Assembly (NCBI GenBank): GCA_029961685.1
Contig: JARWKL010000016.1
Coordinates: forward strand, 16,188,157 to 16,252,156
Direction: 5' to 3'
Source: Aristolochia californica
Lineage: Eukaryota > Streptophyta > Magnoliopsida > Piperales > Aristolochiaceae
Length of the DNA: 64,000 nt
In this document: piece after piece, positions 34,490-46,599 of the stretch
Layout: each line of letters begins with the position of its first letter
Position numbering within the stretch: position 1 is the stretch's first letter
Program-made: the position numbers and the translations under genes
The notes under the pieces: model-generated
What the model was told of the DNA's origin: nothing
Database searches by the model: none
Seen by the model: only the letters and a program-made list of their open reading frames with translations

Positions 34490-35315
34490 ATGGGTGTCGT
34501 CGGAAAATGGCTGCCTTTTATGCTTCTCTTTTTCTGGGTTGTGTTACAGTTGAGTGCATTTGCACTTGGGGATTTGGATGAGAATAAGTATCGAGGGCCC
34601 AGAGGTCCACGATACCTTGGCTGCCCTTCTAGACGCTGTCCTGGTGGCCGCTATGGAGATCGTCAAGGTGGTTATGGAGGCCGCCGGGGCCTAGGAGTTG
34701 GTGGAGGAGGTGGCTTTGGTGGTGGAGGGGGTGGTGGCGCTGGAGGTGGGGGAGGATTTGGTGGTGGTGGTGGTGGCTCTGGAAAGGGTGGAGGTTTTGG
34801 TGCCGGTAGTGGTGTAGGAGGTGGGGCAGGTGGAGGTGTAGGCGGGGTGGTGGTTTTGGAGGTGTAGGAGGAGGTTCAGGCCATGGTGGAGGGTTTGGAG
34901 CTGGTGGAGGTTTAGGTGGTGGGGCTGGAGGAGGCGGTGGTTTTGGGGGTGGAGGAGGTGGTGGGGCTGGAGGAGGCATAGGTGGAGGTAGTGGTGCTGG
35001 AGGAGGAGTAGGAGGTGGTGCTGGGGCTGGTGGTGGCATAGGAGGAGGCGGTGGAGCAGGTGGAGGTGGTGGTGGAATTGGTGGAGGATCTGGCCATGGG
35101 GGAGGCTTTGGAGCAGGTGGTGGTGTAGGAGGTGGTGCTGGCGGAGGAGCGGGTGGAGGAGGTGTGGGGGAGGGGGAGGAGTTGGTGGAGGAGTAGGTGG
35201 AGGCGGCGGATTTGGCGGTGGGGGTGGTGGAGGAATTGGTGGTGGGTCAGGCCACGGTGGAGGATTTGGTGCAGGTGGTGGAGTAGGAGGAGCAGGTGGA
35301 AGTGGGCGACGTTAA
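34490..35315 (+). pseudogene. glycine-rich secreted protein gene with two frameshifts
   Basis: The ATG at 34,490 starts MGVVGKWLPF followed by a hydrophobic signal-peptide core and an AFA-LG cleavage site. A short basic linker (GCPSRRCPGGRYG) follows, then a long Gly-rich region with GGGFGGG and GGGSGHGGGFGAGGG repeats. This architecture fits class I plant glycine-rich proteins of the cell wall. The frame is lost near 34,848 (premature stop at 34,865) and again near 35,167. With both shifts ignored, glycine codons continue uninterrupted to GGSGRR and a stop at 35,313-35,315. Both shifts are at G-runs, so they may be sequence errors rather than true inactivation. A minus-strand Pro-rich frame here is only its shadow. 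Confidence 0.8.
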
Positions 35316-35800
35316 GTTGCATTGAGTCAAGAAGTGCATGCATGCATTGATTCCATTTTATTGTTTACGTGAAATAAAAAAGGATGTATTGATCAGTACT
35401 ACTCATTCCTTCGCTCTTTAGCATTTGCTATAACAAACCTTTGTTGTATCAAAGATTGGAGTACCTATAACCAATTAAATCAATTTGGTGACTTTGTGGT
35501 TCTTTTTTATTGGAACTCTTTCTATAATTTTGTTGAAGGAGATTGAATCACATCAAACTTTTATCTCAAAGAAATTTTTGGCATACATATTGGGATTCTT
35601 CATCCTCCCATATCTTCTCATGAAATGTTATTAGATTCACCCTCTTATCCAAAATTTGTGTGAATCTTTAGTGTAGAGAAAAGGAAGAATGAGACTCAAA
35701 AAAAAAAAAAAAAAAAAAAAAAACCCACCAACAAGAATGGTTCCATTGATGTGCACCACAAGTCCATAAAAGAACAAATCCAATACCTGTTGATGACCTG
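35316..35800 (+). other. 3' flank of glycine-rich gene
   Basis: Contains an A-run of ~26 bases at 35,698-35,723 and no coding sequence. Confidence 0.4.
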
Positions 35801-36023
35801 TGTTAAGTATTTGACTTTTCGCACCTTAATCGACTAGTCTTTTCGGGTTGTATTGGTTAGATGCTTACATGGTATCAGAGTAGGTTTCGTCCGTCCTGCC
35901 TTCGAATCTCCGCGCATTCGCATGTTTGACGCTGGGACTTTGTATTTGCATTTGAATTTGGAATTTTTCCTGGGTTTAACCCGGGGACTAGCCTTTTCGG
36001 GTTGCATTGGTTAGGTGCTTACA
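35801..36023 (+). mobile_element. TRIM-like element, ~223 bp
   Basis: LTR 1 (35,801-35,869) starts TGTTAAGTATT and ends GATGCTTACA. It is directly followed by the primer-binding site TGGTATCAGAGT (35,870-35,881) and a ~90-base interior with a tRNA B-box-like ccttcgaatctcc. LTR 2 (35,971-36,023) shares 'ctttTCGGGTTGNATTGGTT' and the end GGTGCTTACA, but its first part is altered. No target duplication is visible. Confidence 0.75.
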
Positions 36024-36699
36024 ACACCAACAATAATGACTCTAATGATGAGTTCTAAACGTCCATAAAAGAAGAAATCGAATATTGAGTTTGATGAAGA
36101 GAAATTAGTTTACCAAAATTTCCAAACATGGAACACAACACCTCAACTCATGAGGGCCACCATTGTACTATTTGTTCTTCAATAAGCTGCCAAGGTGATG
36201 AAGAAAGGACTTAAAGGGCATCCATTAGCTAGCTACTTCTAGGCATTCAACTTTGTGAGAGTTGCCGGGGACATCAATCTCAACTAGTGTATAAAAATTG
36301 GCTCAAACAGTGTTCATCTCAAGATCCTATTAAGATAATTTTGAGAATAACAAATACTTGAGTTACTAATCATGTGTTAAAGTATGTTGTGTAGTAAAAA
36401 AACCCTCAAAAAATATTCCTACGGTCCTTATAAAATAAAGCAAATAACTCTATGCCAGAAAGCACACCATCTAACCAACCTAACAACACCATTTGAGTGA
36501 ACAAGAGAAAAGAATTATTATTCTTATAAACCACTAGTGCAAAAAAGGCAAGAAGAGTGAAACAGGCAAACAAAGATAAGCACATAGGAAGAATGACCAT
36601 TTCAACTAAAGTTTGAAGAATTGAAGTGTCAAAAGTCAAAGGAGTCAAGCTCATGTATAGAAGACTTAACACATTAGTGAAAAAAATGAAACCTAAAGT
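36024..36699. other. intergenic, no gene seen
   Basis: Unremarkable AT-rich sequence. The minus frame at 36,406-36,672 is hydrophobic but shows no family features. Confidence 0.4.
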
Positions 36700-37420
36700 G
36701 AAAAAAAAGAGTCAAACATATAGTGAATAAGGAGAAAAAGGAGTCAGCAACTTGTCATGACAGAAAAAGTAAATGAATCATGTATAAATAAACAAATAGT
36801 TTTGAAAGACGAAGAGGAATTTATACCTTGCCCTCACAAAGGGAGTAAAGGAGTTGTGTATAAAGAAACAAAAAGCTTTGATAGAAGAACAAGAGTTGAC
36901 CCTACTAGGAGGAGTCAACCCCATCAGGCAATTAGAGAGGAAAAAAGGAGTTGATCCCTAGTTAACGAGAGTTTTGAAAAGAAAAAAGAAGTGGAGCCCT
37001 CGATAGGAGTCAACCTCATCAAGCAAAATTAGTTGAATCTCAATGAGAAAAAAGTCTTAGGAAGAAGAAATGAGTCGACCCCTTCAGTAGCAGTTGACAA
37101 GGTAAGCAGAAAAGACTACTGAGTCAAACTCCAATTACATTGACTTTTCAAATAGAAAAAAAAGTCAACCCTTGTACTGAAGAACATACACTAGGAGTCG
37201 ACCCTATCCAAATATGTTAAAATAGAAAGAAGAATTCAACTCCACCTAATAGAGGCTTTTAGAAAAAAATGAGTCAACCATTGTAGGGTGTAGAACATAC
37301 AATAGGAGTCAACCCTTGTAAGAGGAGTTGAACCTAGGAAGGATTCAACTACAAAATCGAGTTGTTCATAGAAAAAAAAGTCGAGCCCAAGCATAAGAGT
37401 CAATCCCAAGCTACAGAAAT
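36700..37420. repeat. degenerate minisatellite built on GAGTCAACCC
   Basis: The word (G)AGT(C/T)(A/G)A(C/T)CC(C/T) recurs at least 12 times (near 36,895; 36,911; 36,946; 37,006; 37,070; 37,152; 37,195; 37,271; 37,308; 37,399 and others). Units are separated by irregular 20-80 base purine-rich stretches, often with 'agaaaaaa'. It has no steady frame, so it is not a repeat protein. Confidence 0.6.
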
Positions 37421-37585
37421 TCAAATGTCCTAAATGTCAAACCCAAATCTGAAAGTTGTAGAGCTCCAAATATTCTAATTGACTTACCAACATGTTGCTC
37501 AGTAAAAATAGGATTTATTTTTTTCATAATTTTGGACCTAGTTTTCAGCTGCTTTTGATAAATGCAAAAATCGTCCAATCCACTC

Positions 37586-38229
37586 TATTACAATGAGGGA
37601 CCCACCATGGTGCTCGAGCTGGTGAGACCCACCATGAGGACGTGGGACATCTAGAAGAGTCCTAGAAGACGTGGGACATCAAGAAGAGTTCTCACCCAAA
37701 GCAAGCACGAGTTAAGGAATCAAGAAGCACAAGCTGAGTTGAGTTAGAAGACTTGAAGATCAAGTGGGACCCAAAAATATCTCATGAGCTGGCACTCTTA
37801 TCAAAGATGTGTTGGAAGATCATGAGGGACCCACAAGGATAAGGTTACAAGCTGGCTTATCCCTTATATTCATGTGAATAAAGAAGGACTCCTAGTTCAA
37901 CTCAAGTTAGTAGTCTAGTAGTTTAGTTTGAATAGATTTATATTAAAGAGTTAGAGTTGGAATGTAATTAGGATTGAAAGACAAGTTGTATAAGGACTCT
38001 ACTTCCTCCTCTACTATAAATAGAGGTGTTGTAATTCGGAATTAATCAAGTTACACATCTCATTATCGAGTTACTCTCTCTCTCTCTCTCTCTCTCCCTT
38101 GCTTGGCGCAACCTCTCTTTGCGCTTTTATTTTTTCTTCTCTCTACCCGAGAGCTCTTCTTCCCTTTTCTCTTTTTTCTTTCTTCTTTCTCTTGTTCGGA
38201 ATTATGGAAAAGGGATCCTAAATTCAACA
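37586..38229 (+). repeat. 5' LTR of the copia element
   Basis: 644 bases, starting TATTACAATG (the canonical TG is mutated to TA; the 3' LTR keeps TG) and ending AATTCAACA. It carries a TATA box (ctataaatag, ~38,023) and a (TC)n microsatellite (38,074-38,095) downstream of it. Confidence 0.95.
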
Positions 38230-38241
38230 TGGTATCAGAGC
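38230..38241 (+). other. primer-binding site, initiator tRNA-Met
   Basis: TGGTATCAGAGC directly abuts the 5' LTR. It is complementary to the 3' end of plant initiator tRNA-Met, the common copia primer. Confidence 0.95.
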
Positions 38242-38725
38242 ATTATATTTAGGATCCCTCGTCAAAGGAATGCTCTAGAGAAGTGATGATCAACACCACT
38301 CAAAGAAGGCTCTTTTATGAAGGAAGAACACAAGTCGAGAGATAAGTGTTCAAATTTTTTTATTTTTTTATGCTACTGGTTTTCAAATTTAGAAGATGAT
38401 TCAAGGATGAATATGTGAATACTTTCATCTTATTATGTTATGGATATGCATGCCTCTCTATCTAGAAGGAGCTATCAAAACAGTTTTATCGATTTGAAAA
38501 TTTTGTTTACCGAGACCAGTCCATTATCAGATTATGGATTTTTTTTTCGTGGGATAAGAGTTCTCTGATATAGAAGATTTTTATTGAGCCTCTTATGAGT
38601 GTTTTTTTTTTAAAAAAACAAGAATAATAATTTAGCATCGATGCTAAATTTCCCATACATCGAGTTGATTGAAGAAGTGCTACTTGGTGTTATTATTAGA
38701 ATTTTTTTTTGAAGAAGAGCCTATC

Positions 38726-39691
38726 ATGGCTGATGAAAATATGAATATGAAAGGTGATATACTGAGAATCACCACCATATCCTTACGTGGGGTATCAAAT
38801 TTTATGAGTTGTTCCACATCGGTTCGGAGGTTTCTTATAACAAAAGACCTATTTGGTCACCTCACTACTTGAGGACCCCCTGTTGATGAAGATGATATTT
38901 TTTAAGTGAAATGGATGAATAATGATACTTTGGTAGTTGGTTAACTAATAAATAGCATAGAAGAACATGTCTCTAGTAATGTTATTCATCTTGACACTGC
39001 TAAACAAATTTGGGAGACAAGTGCTAAACTATACTCAGGCCCTGATACACTACATAGACCCTATGATATTCTCTAAAGAATGTTGAATACTAAACAAGGA
39101 GAAAATATTCATGAGTAGTTGGCCCGCTTTAGAGGATTTCTTCAAGAGTGGAAGTTAGCTCAGCCCTCCACTACTGATATCTCTATCCAAGACAAACAGA
39201 AGGAAGCATTAATTACTGCTACTTGTCTTGCAAATGTTAAACCTCATCTTGAGATTGCCAAGAGTCAACTTTTGAGTGCTTCTGCTGTCCTAAAGTTTGA
39301 TGATGTGTGTGCAACAGTACTTCGTCTTCCAGACACTTCTTCCTCTACTATTGATGTATCATCCGCTATGTATTCTGATCATAGAGGATCATCCTCTGAC
39401 CGTGGCCGAGGCCGAGGTAGAGGTTATAGAGGGGCTAGAGGAAGAGGTGGAAAGACTGGTGTTGGCATAACAGATGATACCAAATGTACTCATTGTAAAT
39501 TTTTTGGCCACACTATAGATCAGTGTCGTTACAGAGCATGCACTTACTGTGGAAAATATGGTCATTATAAAGAAATATGCTATAAAGCAAATGAAAAATC
39601 AGAATTGACAAGGGCTAATCAAGCCTTTATGAGTGAGACAAAAGAAGAACATCTCACAACAACAACTGCACAGAAAAATATTACTGACTAA
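38726..39691 (+). pseudogene. copia gag (broken)
   Basis: The ATG at 38,726 begins MADENMNMKGD; in-frame stops interrupt from ~38,870. The later open part contains a gag core (LARFRGFLQEWK...) and a Gly/Arg-rich RGRGRGYRGARGRGG linker. Two CCHC zinc knuckles follow: CTHCKFFGHTIDQC and CTYCGKYGHYKEIC (C-X2-C-X4-H-X4-C), ~39,485-39,585. Gag would form the virus-like particle and bind element RNA. The stops make this copy inactive. Confidence 0.9.
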
Positions 39692-39712
39692 GAGTATGAG
39701 CTATTTCAGAAA

Positions 39713-42700
39713 ATGAAGACCATGCTAGGTTCTTCTCCTAGTTCCTCCGCAACTACTGTTGCCACTACTGCTTCAAGTATGCTATCTGCCTCATCTTCAT
39801 CCTGGATAATTGATTCAGGAGCCTCCGAGCATCTTACAGGTAACAAAAATTTATTACATTCTCTATCTCAGAGTCTTTCACACAAGTTTGTTACCATAGC
39901 TGACGGTTCTCAAACCAAAGTCCAAGGAAAATGTTCCACGTATGTCGCCCCATCACTTCTGCTCACTGATATTCTTTTTGTTCCTACTTTTCCTTTGAAT
40001 CCATTCTCTGTTAGTCATCTCCCAAAATATTTTAATTGCTAACAAAGCAGATGGTTGGTGGAGGCCATGAACAAGGGGGCTTTACTACTTGGACATGCCA
40101 AATATCAAAATATGGTTTCTACTACTGAAAATGAGACACGTTTATGGCACAATTGTTTGGAACATCCTTCTGCACAGTCTCTTCACTATATGTTTCCATC
40201 TTTTAAAGTCAGGTCAAAATTTAGTTGTGAGGTCTGTCAATTGAATAAACATCAAAGGAGTACATACTCTCCTCGTCCAGAAGTCAAAAGTGATACTCCA
40301 TTTTTTTTAATACATACTAATGTTTGGGGGCCCTTGAGTGTCTCTAATATTTCTCAAAAAAAATATTTTATTGCTTTTATTGATGATTTCACTCACACAA
40401 CTTGGTTGTTTGTCTTTAAGGAGCGTTCTGAGATACCATACATTTTTAAGTCATTTCATGCTATGGTACTCAAACAATTTGGTTAGAAAATAAAAATTCT
40501 CCGGTCTGATAATGCCAAATAATACATTTCCAAAGACCTTGACTCTTTTTGTCAAGAAAATGCCATTATCCATCAAACATCATGCGCCTACACTCCTCAA
40601 CAAAATGGTGTAGCCGAATGGAAAAATCATCATATTCTTGAGGTAGCTCGAGGTTTGTTATATGCCAAGAAAGTTTCATACTTTTATTGGCCTCATGCTG
40701 TCCTTACAACTTGCTTTCTTATTAATCGTCTGCCATCTACTATTCTTGGTAATAAATCTCCCTACTCTAGATTATTACCGAATGATGATCCATTTTCATT
40801 ACCATTGAAAGTCTTTGGTTGTCTATGTTTTGTTCATAACTCATTACATTGACATAGCAAACTTGATCCTAAATCTATCAAGTGTATTTTTTTCGAATAC
40901 TCTCGCATACAAAAGGGTTATGTTTTTTATAGTCCTACTCTTCAACGTTTATTTGTGTCCAGGGATGTAACATTTTTTGAAGACTACTCATATTATTCTG
41001 ATGGTGCTCCTCTTGTTCTATCTTCAGTACCAAGTTCCCCTAGACCGGTTGTGCTTCGTGATACAGAAATCATTCAACCACCAGAGCAAATGGTCGACAC
41101 CACACCTGTTGAGTTAACAGATCCACCAAAGGTAAGCCCTTCATCTCCAGTTATTTTTTGTCCTCAATATGATACTCGCCCTAGTGCTATACAGAAAGAA
41201 CCTCGATCATGCACTCAACCTTCTACTTCTCATCCTTTTTCCAATTTTGTGTCTCATCATCGCCTCTCACCTTTATGTTGTCAGTTTCTTTCTTCTATTT
41301 CCTCCATATCTGTTCTACAGTCATATCAAGAGGCTCTACAACATCTAGGATGGAAGGCAGCAATGGTTGAAGAAATGAAGGCCCTTAATGACAATCATAC
41401 TTGGTCACTGGTTCCTCTTCCCACAAATAAAAAACATGTTGGTTGCAAGTGGGTTTATACTAATAAATATAATTTGGATGGGTCCATTGCATGCTTGAAG
41501 GCTCAACTGGTGTCCAAAGGTTATACTCAGTGCTATAGAATTGATTATGAAGAAACATTCTCTCCGGTGGCAAAAATGAACTCGGTACATATATTATTAT
41601 CTCTGGCAGCCAATTCATCATGGCCAATTTATCAACTGGATGTCAAAAATGCATTTCTTAATAGTGATATTAAAGAAGAGATTTACATGCAACAACCACC
41701 TGGGTACAACAACCACCTGGGTATGTGGTTGAGGGGGAGTCTGTTTGCCGCCTTAAAAAATCTCTATATGGTCTCAAGCAATCTCCTCGGGTGTGGTTTG
41801 AGAAATTTAGTCAAGCCATCAGACGGGCCGGTTTTCACAGATGTTCTGTAGATCACTCAGTATTTATTGAAAATACAGTGAGAGGTACGGTGATTCTAGC
41901 TATATATGTTTATGATATTATTATAATTGGGAGTGATTCCAAGGGCATTAAGAAAACAAAGGAAAGAATATGTACTGAATACAAGACGAAGGATCTTGGA
42001 TTACTCAAATATTTTTTGGGTATTGAAATATTACAATCCAGTCATGGGATTGTCCTATCCCAAAGGAAGTATGCCCTTGATCTACTAGAAAAAACATGAA
42101 TGATGGGATGCAAGAACGAAATTATGTGGAGGTACTGGAGAAGATATAGATATTGGAAAATATCAAAGACTAGTGAGGCGACTTATTTATCTGTGTGTAA
42201 CAAGGCCGGATATTTAATACGCAGTAAGTGTGGTAAGTCAATACATGCACAAGCCACAACTTAGTCATTGGCAGACACTTGAAAGAATACTACGATATCT
42301 GAAAGGAGCTCCTGGAAGGGGGCTTCTCTATAAAAACCATGGTCACTTCAACATCAAAGGATTCTCAGATGCGGACTAGGCCGAATCTCCAGATGACAGA
42401 AAATCTACTTCGGGATATTGTACGATGGTTGGAGGGAATCTGGTTACATGGAATAGCAAAATGTAGTAGCACGGTCGAGTGCAGAAGCAGAATACAGGGC
42501 CACGACACACACTGTCAGTGAACTCGTACGGATAAGATCCCTTCTCACTAAATTGGGATTCTACAAAGAAACTCCAATAGATTTGTACTGTGACAATCAA
42601 GCATCTATACACATTACATCGAATCCAATCTTCCATGAAAGGAAAAAGCATATTGAGGTGGACTACCATTTTATATGAGAAAAGTTCCAAGCTGGTTTTG

Positions 42701-42828
42701 TATCTTTGAAGCATATTTCATCACAAAATCAAGTTGCAGACATTCTCACCAAACCGGTCACTCACAAGATTATATCTACCATATGCAGCAAGCTAGGCAT
42801 TTATGATTTCTTCTCACCCCCAACTTGA
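39713..42828 (+). pseudogene. copia pol: protease, integrase, RT, RNase H (broken)
   Basis: Domains appear in copia order across several frames. The protease has active-site motif IDSGASEHLTG (~39,810). The integrase has a zinc-binding part (H...H...CEVCQLNK, ~40,145-40,245), catalytic core segments (FIAFIDDFTHTTWLF) and NGVAEWKNHH (the third catalytic residue region, ~40,605). The reverse transcriptase has WKAAMVEEMKAL, QLDVKNAFLNSDIKEEIYM (~41,635) and the active-site region YVYDIIII in place of YVDD (~41,905). RNase H has a broken SDAD, DRKSTS-like motif, and DILTKPV ending near 42,828. Stops, frameshifts and a 17-base tandem duplication (~41,688-41,721) inactivate it; the RT active site has also lost its canonical DD. 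Confidence 0.93.
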
Positions 42829-42835
42829 GGGGGAG
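42822..42835 (+). other. polypurine tract
   Basis: aacttgagggggag lies immediately before the 3' LTR and would prime plus-strand DNA synthesis. Confidence 0.9.
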
Positions 42836-43469
42836 TGTTACAATGTGGGACCCACCATGGTGCTCAAGCTAGTGGGACCCACCATGAGGACGTGGGACAT
42901 CTAGAAGAGTCTTAGAGGATGTGGGACACCAAGAAGAGTCTTCACCCAAAGCAAGCACGAGTTAAGGAATCAAGACGCACAAGCTGAATTCAGTTAGAAG
43001 ACTTGAAGATCAAGTGAGACCCAAAAATATCTCACGAGCTAGCACTCTTATCAAGATGCGTTGGGAGATCATGAGGACCCACAAGGATAAGGTTACAAGT
43101 TGGCTTATCCCTTATATTCACGTGAATAAAGAAGGACTCCTAGTTCAACTCAAGTTAGTCTTTTAGTAGTTTAGTTTGAATAGACTTATATTAAAGAGTT
43201 AGAGTTGGAATGTAATTAGAATTAAAAGACAAGTTGTATAAGGACTCTACCTCCTCCTCTACTGTAAATAGAGGTGTTGTAATTTGGAATTAATCAAGTT
43301 ACACATCTCATTTTCGAGTTACTCTCTCTCTCTCTCCCTTGCTTGGCGCAACCTCTCTTTGCTCTTTTAGTTTTTCTTCTCCCTACCCGAGAGCTCTTCT
43401 TCCCTTTTCTCTTTTTTCTTTCTTCTTTCCTTTGCTCGAAATTATGGAAAAGGGATCCTAAATTCAACA
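42836..43469 (+). repeat. 3' LTR of the copia element
   Basis: 634 bases, TGTTACAATG...AATTCAACA, matching the 5' LTR throughout. The CT microsatellite is shorter here. Confidence 0.95.
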
Positions 43470-43474
43470 CACTC

Positions 43475-43535
43475 ATAGTAGCTTGTTTTTTATATGTTGG
43501 AATTCGTACTATTTAACCCAAACTTGCCCCAAAGG

Positions 43536-43570
<35 letters not shown>

Positions 43571-45176
43571 ACTCTTTCACTTTTTTGAAAACCAAGCCTC
43601 CTAAGCCCTTCTACATGATTTGAGAAGTTTTTTCCTCCTCTAGAACATAAAAAAAGAAAATTTTGAAAGTTTTCTTCATTAAGCTAAATATTTTGGTGTT
43701 TGTTCATTTAAGTCCTTTACTCAGACTTCGGTTTGCTCAATGTGTACCAAGTAATTTTAAATTTTCATATTTGATTCTGGCATTGAATTGTGAGTAATTG
43801 TGTGATTGAGGACCATTTGAAATCAGTTTTGCACTCTCTTCTATTTTTGAGTCATCATTTAAGTCCTTCACTCAGATTTCTGTTTGCTAAATGTGTACCA
43901 AGTAATTTTAAGTTTTTATATTTTATTCAGGCATTGCATTGTGAGTAATTGTGTGATTGACCATTTGAAATTAGTTTTGTAGCCTCTTCTATTTTTGAAT
44001 CATATCACTACATGCATATTGTTATTTTACTGGGGCATTTGAATGGGCTTTTACTACGCATTGAAATTTGGTGATCAGATTTTAAATCCAAGTATTTACA
44101 TGTATATACTTTGAGATATATCAATTATACTTGGTTGAGTATAGTGAACTAGTATTAAGTATACTTTGAAATCATTCACTAAAGTTCACATTACTACTCA
44201 TGCTATACTTTGTAATTAATTATTACATTGAGTTGCACAATATGCATCCCCAAATTGAAAAACAATATGAAATTCACATTGAGCCTACATTTTTAAATCA
44301 AGACATCTTAACCTGCCTATATTTTCAAATTAAGTCATTATGGACTGTTATGAGCTGTCTTCATTTTAAAATCAAGTCATTAAAGAATAATTTAAGTTTC
44401 TGATTACATTAGATGGATAGATACATATTTGTTTGTGCTTAGATTGTTCAAATATGCCTATTGAGAGACTTTATATTGGGCTATAATGTAACCAAGTAAT
44501 CCTTGCGATTGTGTCAAGTCTCGAGTAGGTAAGGCCATCCTCACACTGAAGTCGTTAGAGAAAAGTTGTTGTCACTAAGGAGTAGAAGTTGGGAAATGTT
44601 ATGTTTCATGTGTGAGCCATAAGACCTTGTGTAGCCAGGCAATGTTGATAATCTTTTTTTGGATTTAGGCTTATGTAGCTTAGTAAATTATTGAATAATC
44701 CGTTTTTGAGTCTAGCCTAGTATAGCTAGTTAGATACTGTAATTCTTAGTAAGGGAGTGTTATTGTATGTTGGTTATTGTAGTCAATTGAGTGAGTTAAG
44801 TTCCTGCGGGGGCAATATTTTAATTCGCCTTAGAGGCGTTTTGCTATGGATACCATAGGGTAACCCAACCTTATTGGGCAATATTTTAATTGGCCTTAGA
44901 GGTGTTTTCCTATGGATAGCATAGGGTAACCCAAGCTTGATGGATGCTTAAGGTGTTAAAACGTCTTGGAGAGTGGACCAACAATCTATAGGAGGATTGT
45001 GAGCCACTTGAAAATCTTGTTGTATGTAAGTGCTTTTGCAAGTATCATTGGTCATTGTGCATGAACGTAATTTGTAAAATTGACTTTGAATTAATTAAAA
45101 ACACGTAAAAACTAAGCAAAGGTATTTGTTCTTTTTATAATAGAAATTGATCCAAGACAAAGGGGAAGGAGGATGG
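43475..45176. repeat. intergenic with two tandem duplications
   Basis: A (TC)n run lies at ~43,540-43,566. A ~150-bp unit at 43,705-43,855 (tttaagtccttyactcagayt...) repeats at 43,856-44,002. A ~66-bp unit (gcaatattttaattcgcctt...) at 44,811-44,876 repeats at 44,877-44,942. The 3' end (aaaggggaaggaggatgg) looks like a polypurine tract leading into the LTR-like segment at 45,177. No gene is recognised. Confidence 0.7.
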
Positions 45177-45830
45177 TGTTGACCGAATATTGGCTCCATT
45201 CTTGATTTTGATGATAACAAAACTTAAATGAGCTAACAATTGCAATTTTTGTATTTAAGACATATTTCCTTCAAGAGACACAAAATTCAAAGGTCTAAAC
45301 ATTGAATCAACACGAGTTTCTCAAAGACTAGCTCCATGAAATGTCAAAGCACTCTTGAAGTAACACCCAGAAAGAAGAAGAAAATTTGAAGACAAAAGTT
45401 TAGGAATAATTGAGAAATGTCAAAAATCATTCTATATAAGAAACAACCCGATTCTTCCAAAACTTGAGTACAATGCAAATTTTGGAGCTTTATCAAAAGC
45501 ATACACACATGTCATATATGTATGAATAACTATGGTCACAATTGTTCATGATTTAAAAATTCACATAGTAAATTGGCACCGAAATAATCGATCTGTATCT
45601 CCCAATGATTGATCAATCAAAAGTGCACAGGCCAAAAATATAAAGCATGATCAATCAACCAAAGTCAATGGATCGATCATCAAGAACATGACCAAACTAT
45701 CTTATAAAGTATAATTGATCAACCCAATTGGATTGATTAATTAATATTATCTAGGTAAAGAAAATTCATGTTGGAGGTTGAAGATAACCTCCAACATGCA
45801 CCAACGTGCGTAAAAAAAAAAGTTTTTTAA
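45177..45830 (+). mobile_element. LTR-like segment with GATCGATCA words
   Basis: It starts TGTTGACCGAATATTGG after a purine-rich tract and continues 'cttgattttgatgataacaa', matching the reverse complement of the segment ending at 54,176. Within it are many variants of (A/T)GATCGATCAA (45,580-45,750). It probably belongs to the same retroelement LTR family in the opposite orientation, with a SIRE-like start. The right boundary is uncertain. Confidence 0.6.
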
Positions 45831-46599
45831 GATGTGTCACTTTGCTGTGACAAAGGTGTACTATGTCAGCCTTGCCATGACAGAGGTGTGAAAAAAATAA
45901 AAATAAATAGTGTGGGACTTGAATAAAGGCCAACTCGGCCCATTCAACACGAGTGTTATAATTGAAGACATTTAAGTCATATATGAATAACTAGAAAATC
46001 AATATATTTGGTTTTTATGCTTTTTCATTTAATGTATATGAATTAAATAGTTATACATGCATATATGAATGTATAATATGTATATATTTTAATTTTTCTA
46101 TTGAGAAAATTTTATTTTGGTTTTATGCATACTTAATTTTATATGCATATTTTTGGTTGACCTAACTATAAAGAATTAATAATTGGCATAAATTCTAATC
46201 AATTATTTTGATGTCATATTTTCATTTACATTTGAGTAGTTCAGTAATAGCCACAACATTCTTAATTATGAAAAATGTCTAGTGACATTAAACTTAGTCA
46301 CAAAAAGGTAATGACATCAAAATTTGTGATGAATCATGGAAATATAATTATTTAACCCCACAGGATAATTGTTATATTGAAGTCATTAATTAAGATGAGA
46401 TGGGAATATTTTGACAAAAAAAAAATTTCTAGTTGCCCACAGGCCTGGAAAATTCTTTTAGAAATAAATTTATGATCCCATCACTTTGTTATAATCTAAG
46501 CCCACAAAAAAGTTATAATGACACGTTGATTTATTTTCTTGAATTTATTTACATGGGTAAATATTTAATATTTGGCTTCATTGCTTGTTTTAGTAAGCA
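45831..46599. other. AT-rich intergenic, no gene seen
   Basis: No coding or TE signature is recognised beyond short AT repeats. Confidence 0.3.

Larger units (their letters stand above)
37581..43474 (+). mobile_element. complete Ty1/copia LTR retrotransposon (5,884 bp) with target duplication
   Basis: The element itself is 37,586-43,469, bounded by a perfect 5-bp duplication CACTC (37,581-37,585 and 43,470-43,474). It has two LTRs, a tRNA-Met primer-binding site, a gag with zinc knuckles, and a pol in copia order (protease, integrase, reverse transcriptase, RNase H), then a polypurine tract. The LTRs are ~95% identical by eye, not computed. Coding is broken by many stops and frameshifts, so the copy is not autonomous. 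Confidence 0.97.

Noticed and set aside
34629..35343. Proline/histidine- and serine/threonine-rich minus-strand frames opposite the glycine-rich gene
   Set aside because: They are the complement of GGN codons (NCC) and lack starts or signal peptides. The plus strand has a signal peptide and family architecture. The same applies to the plus frame at 58,106-58,723.
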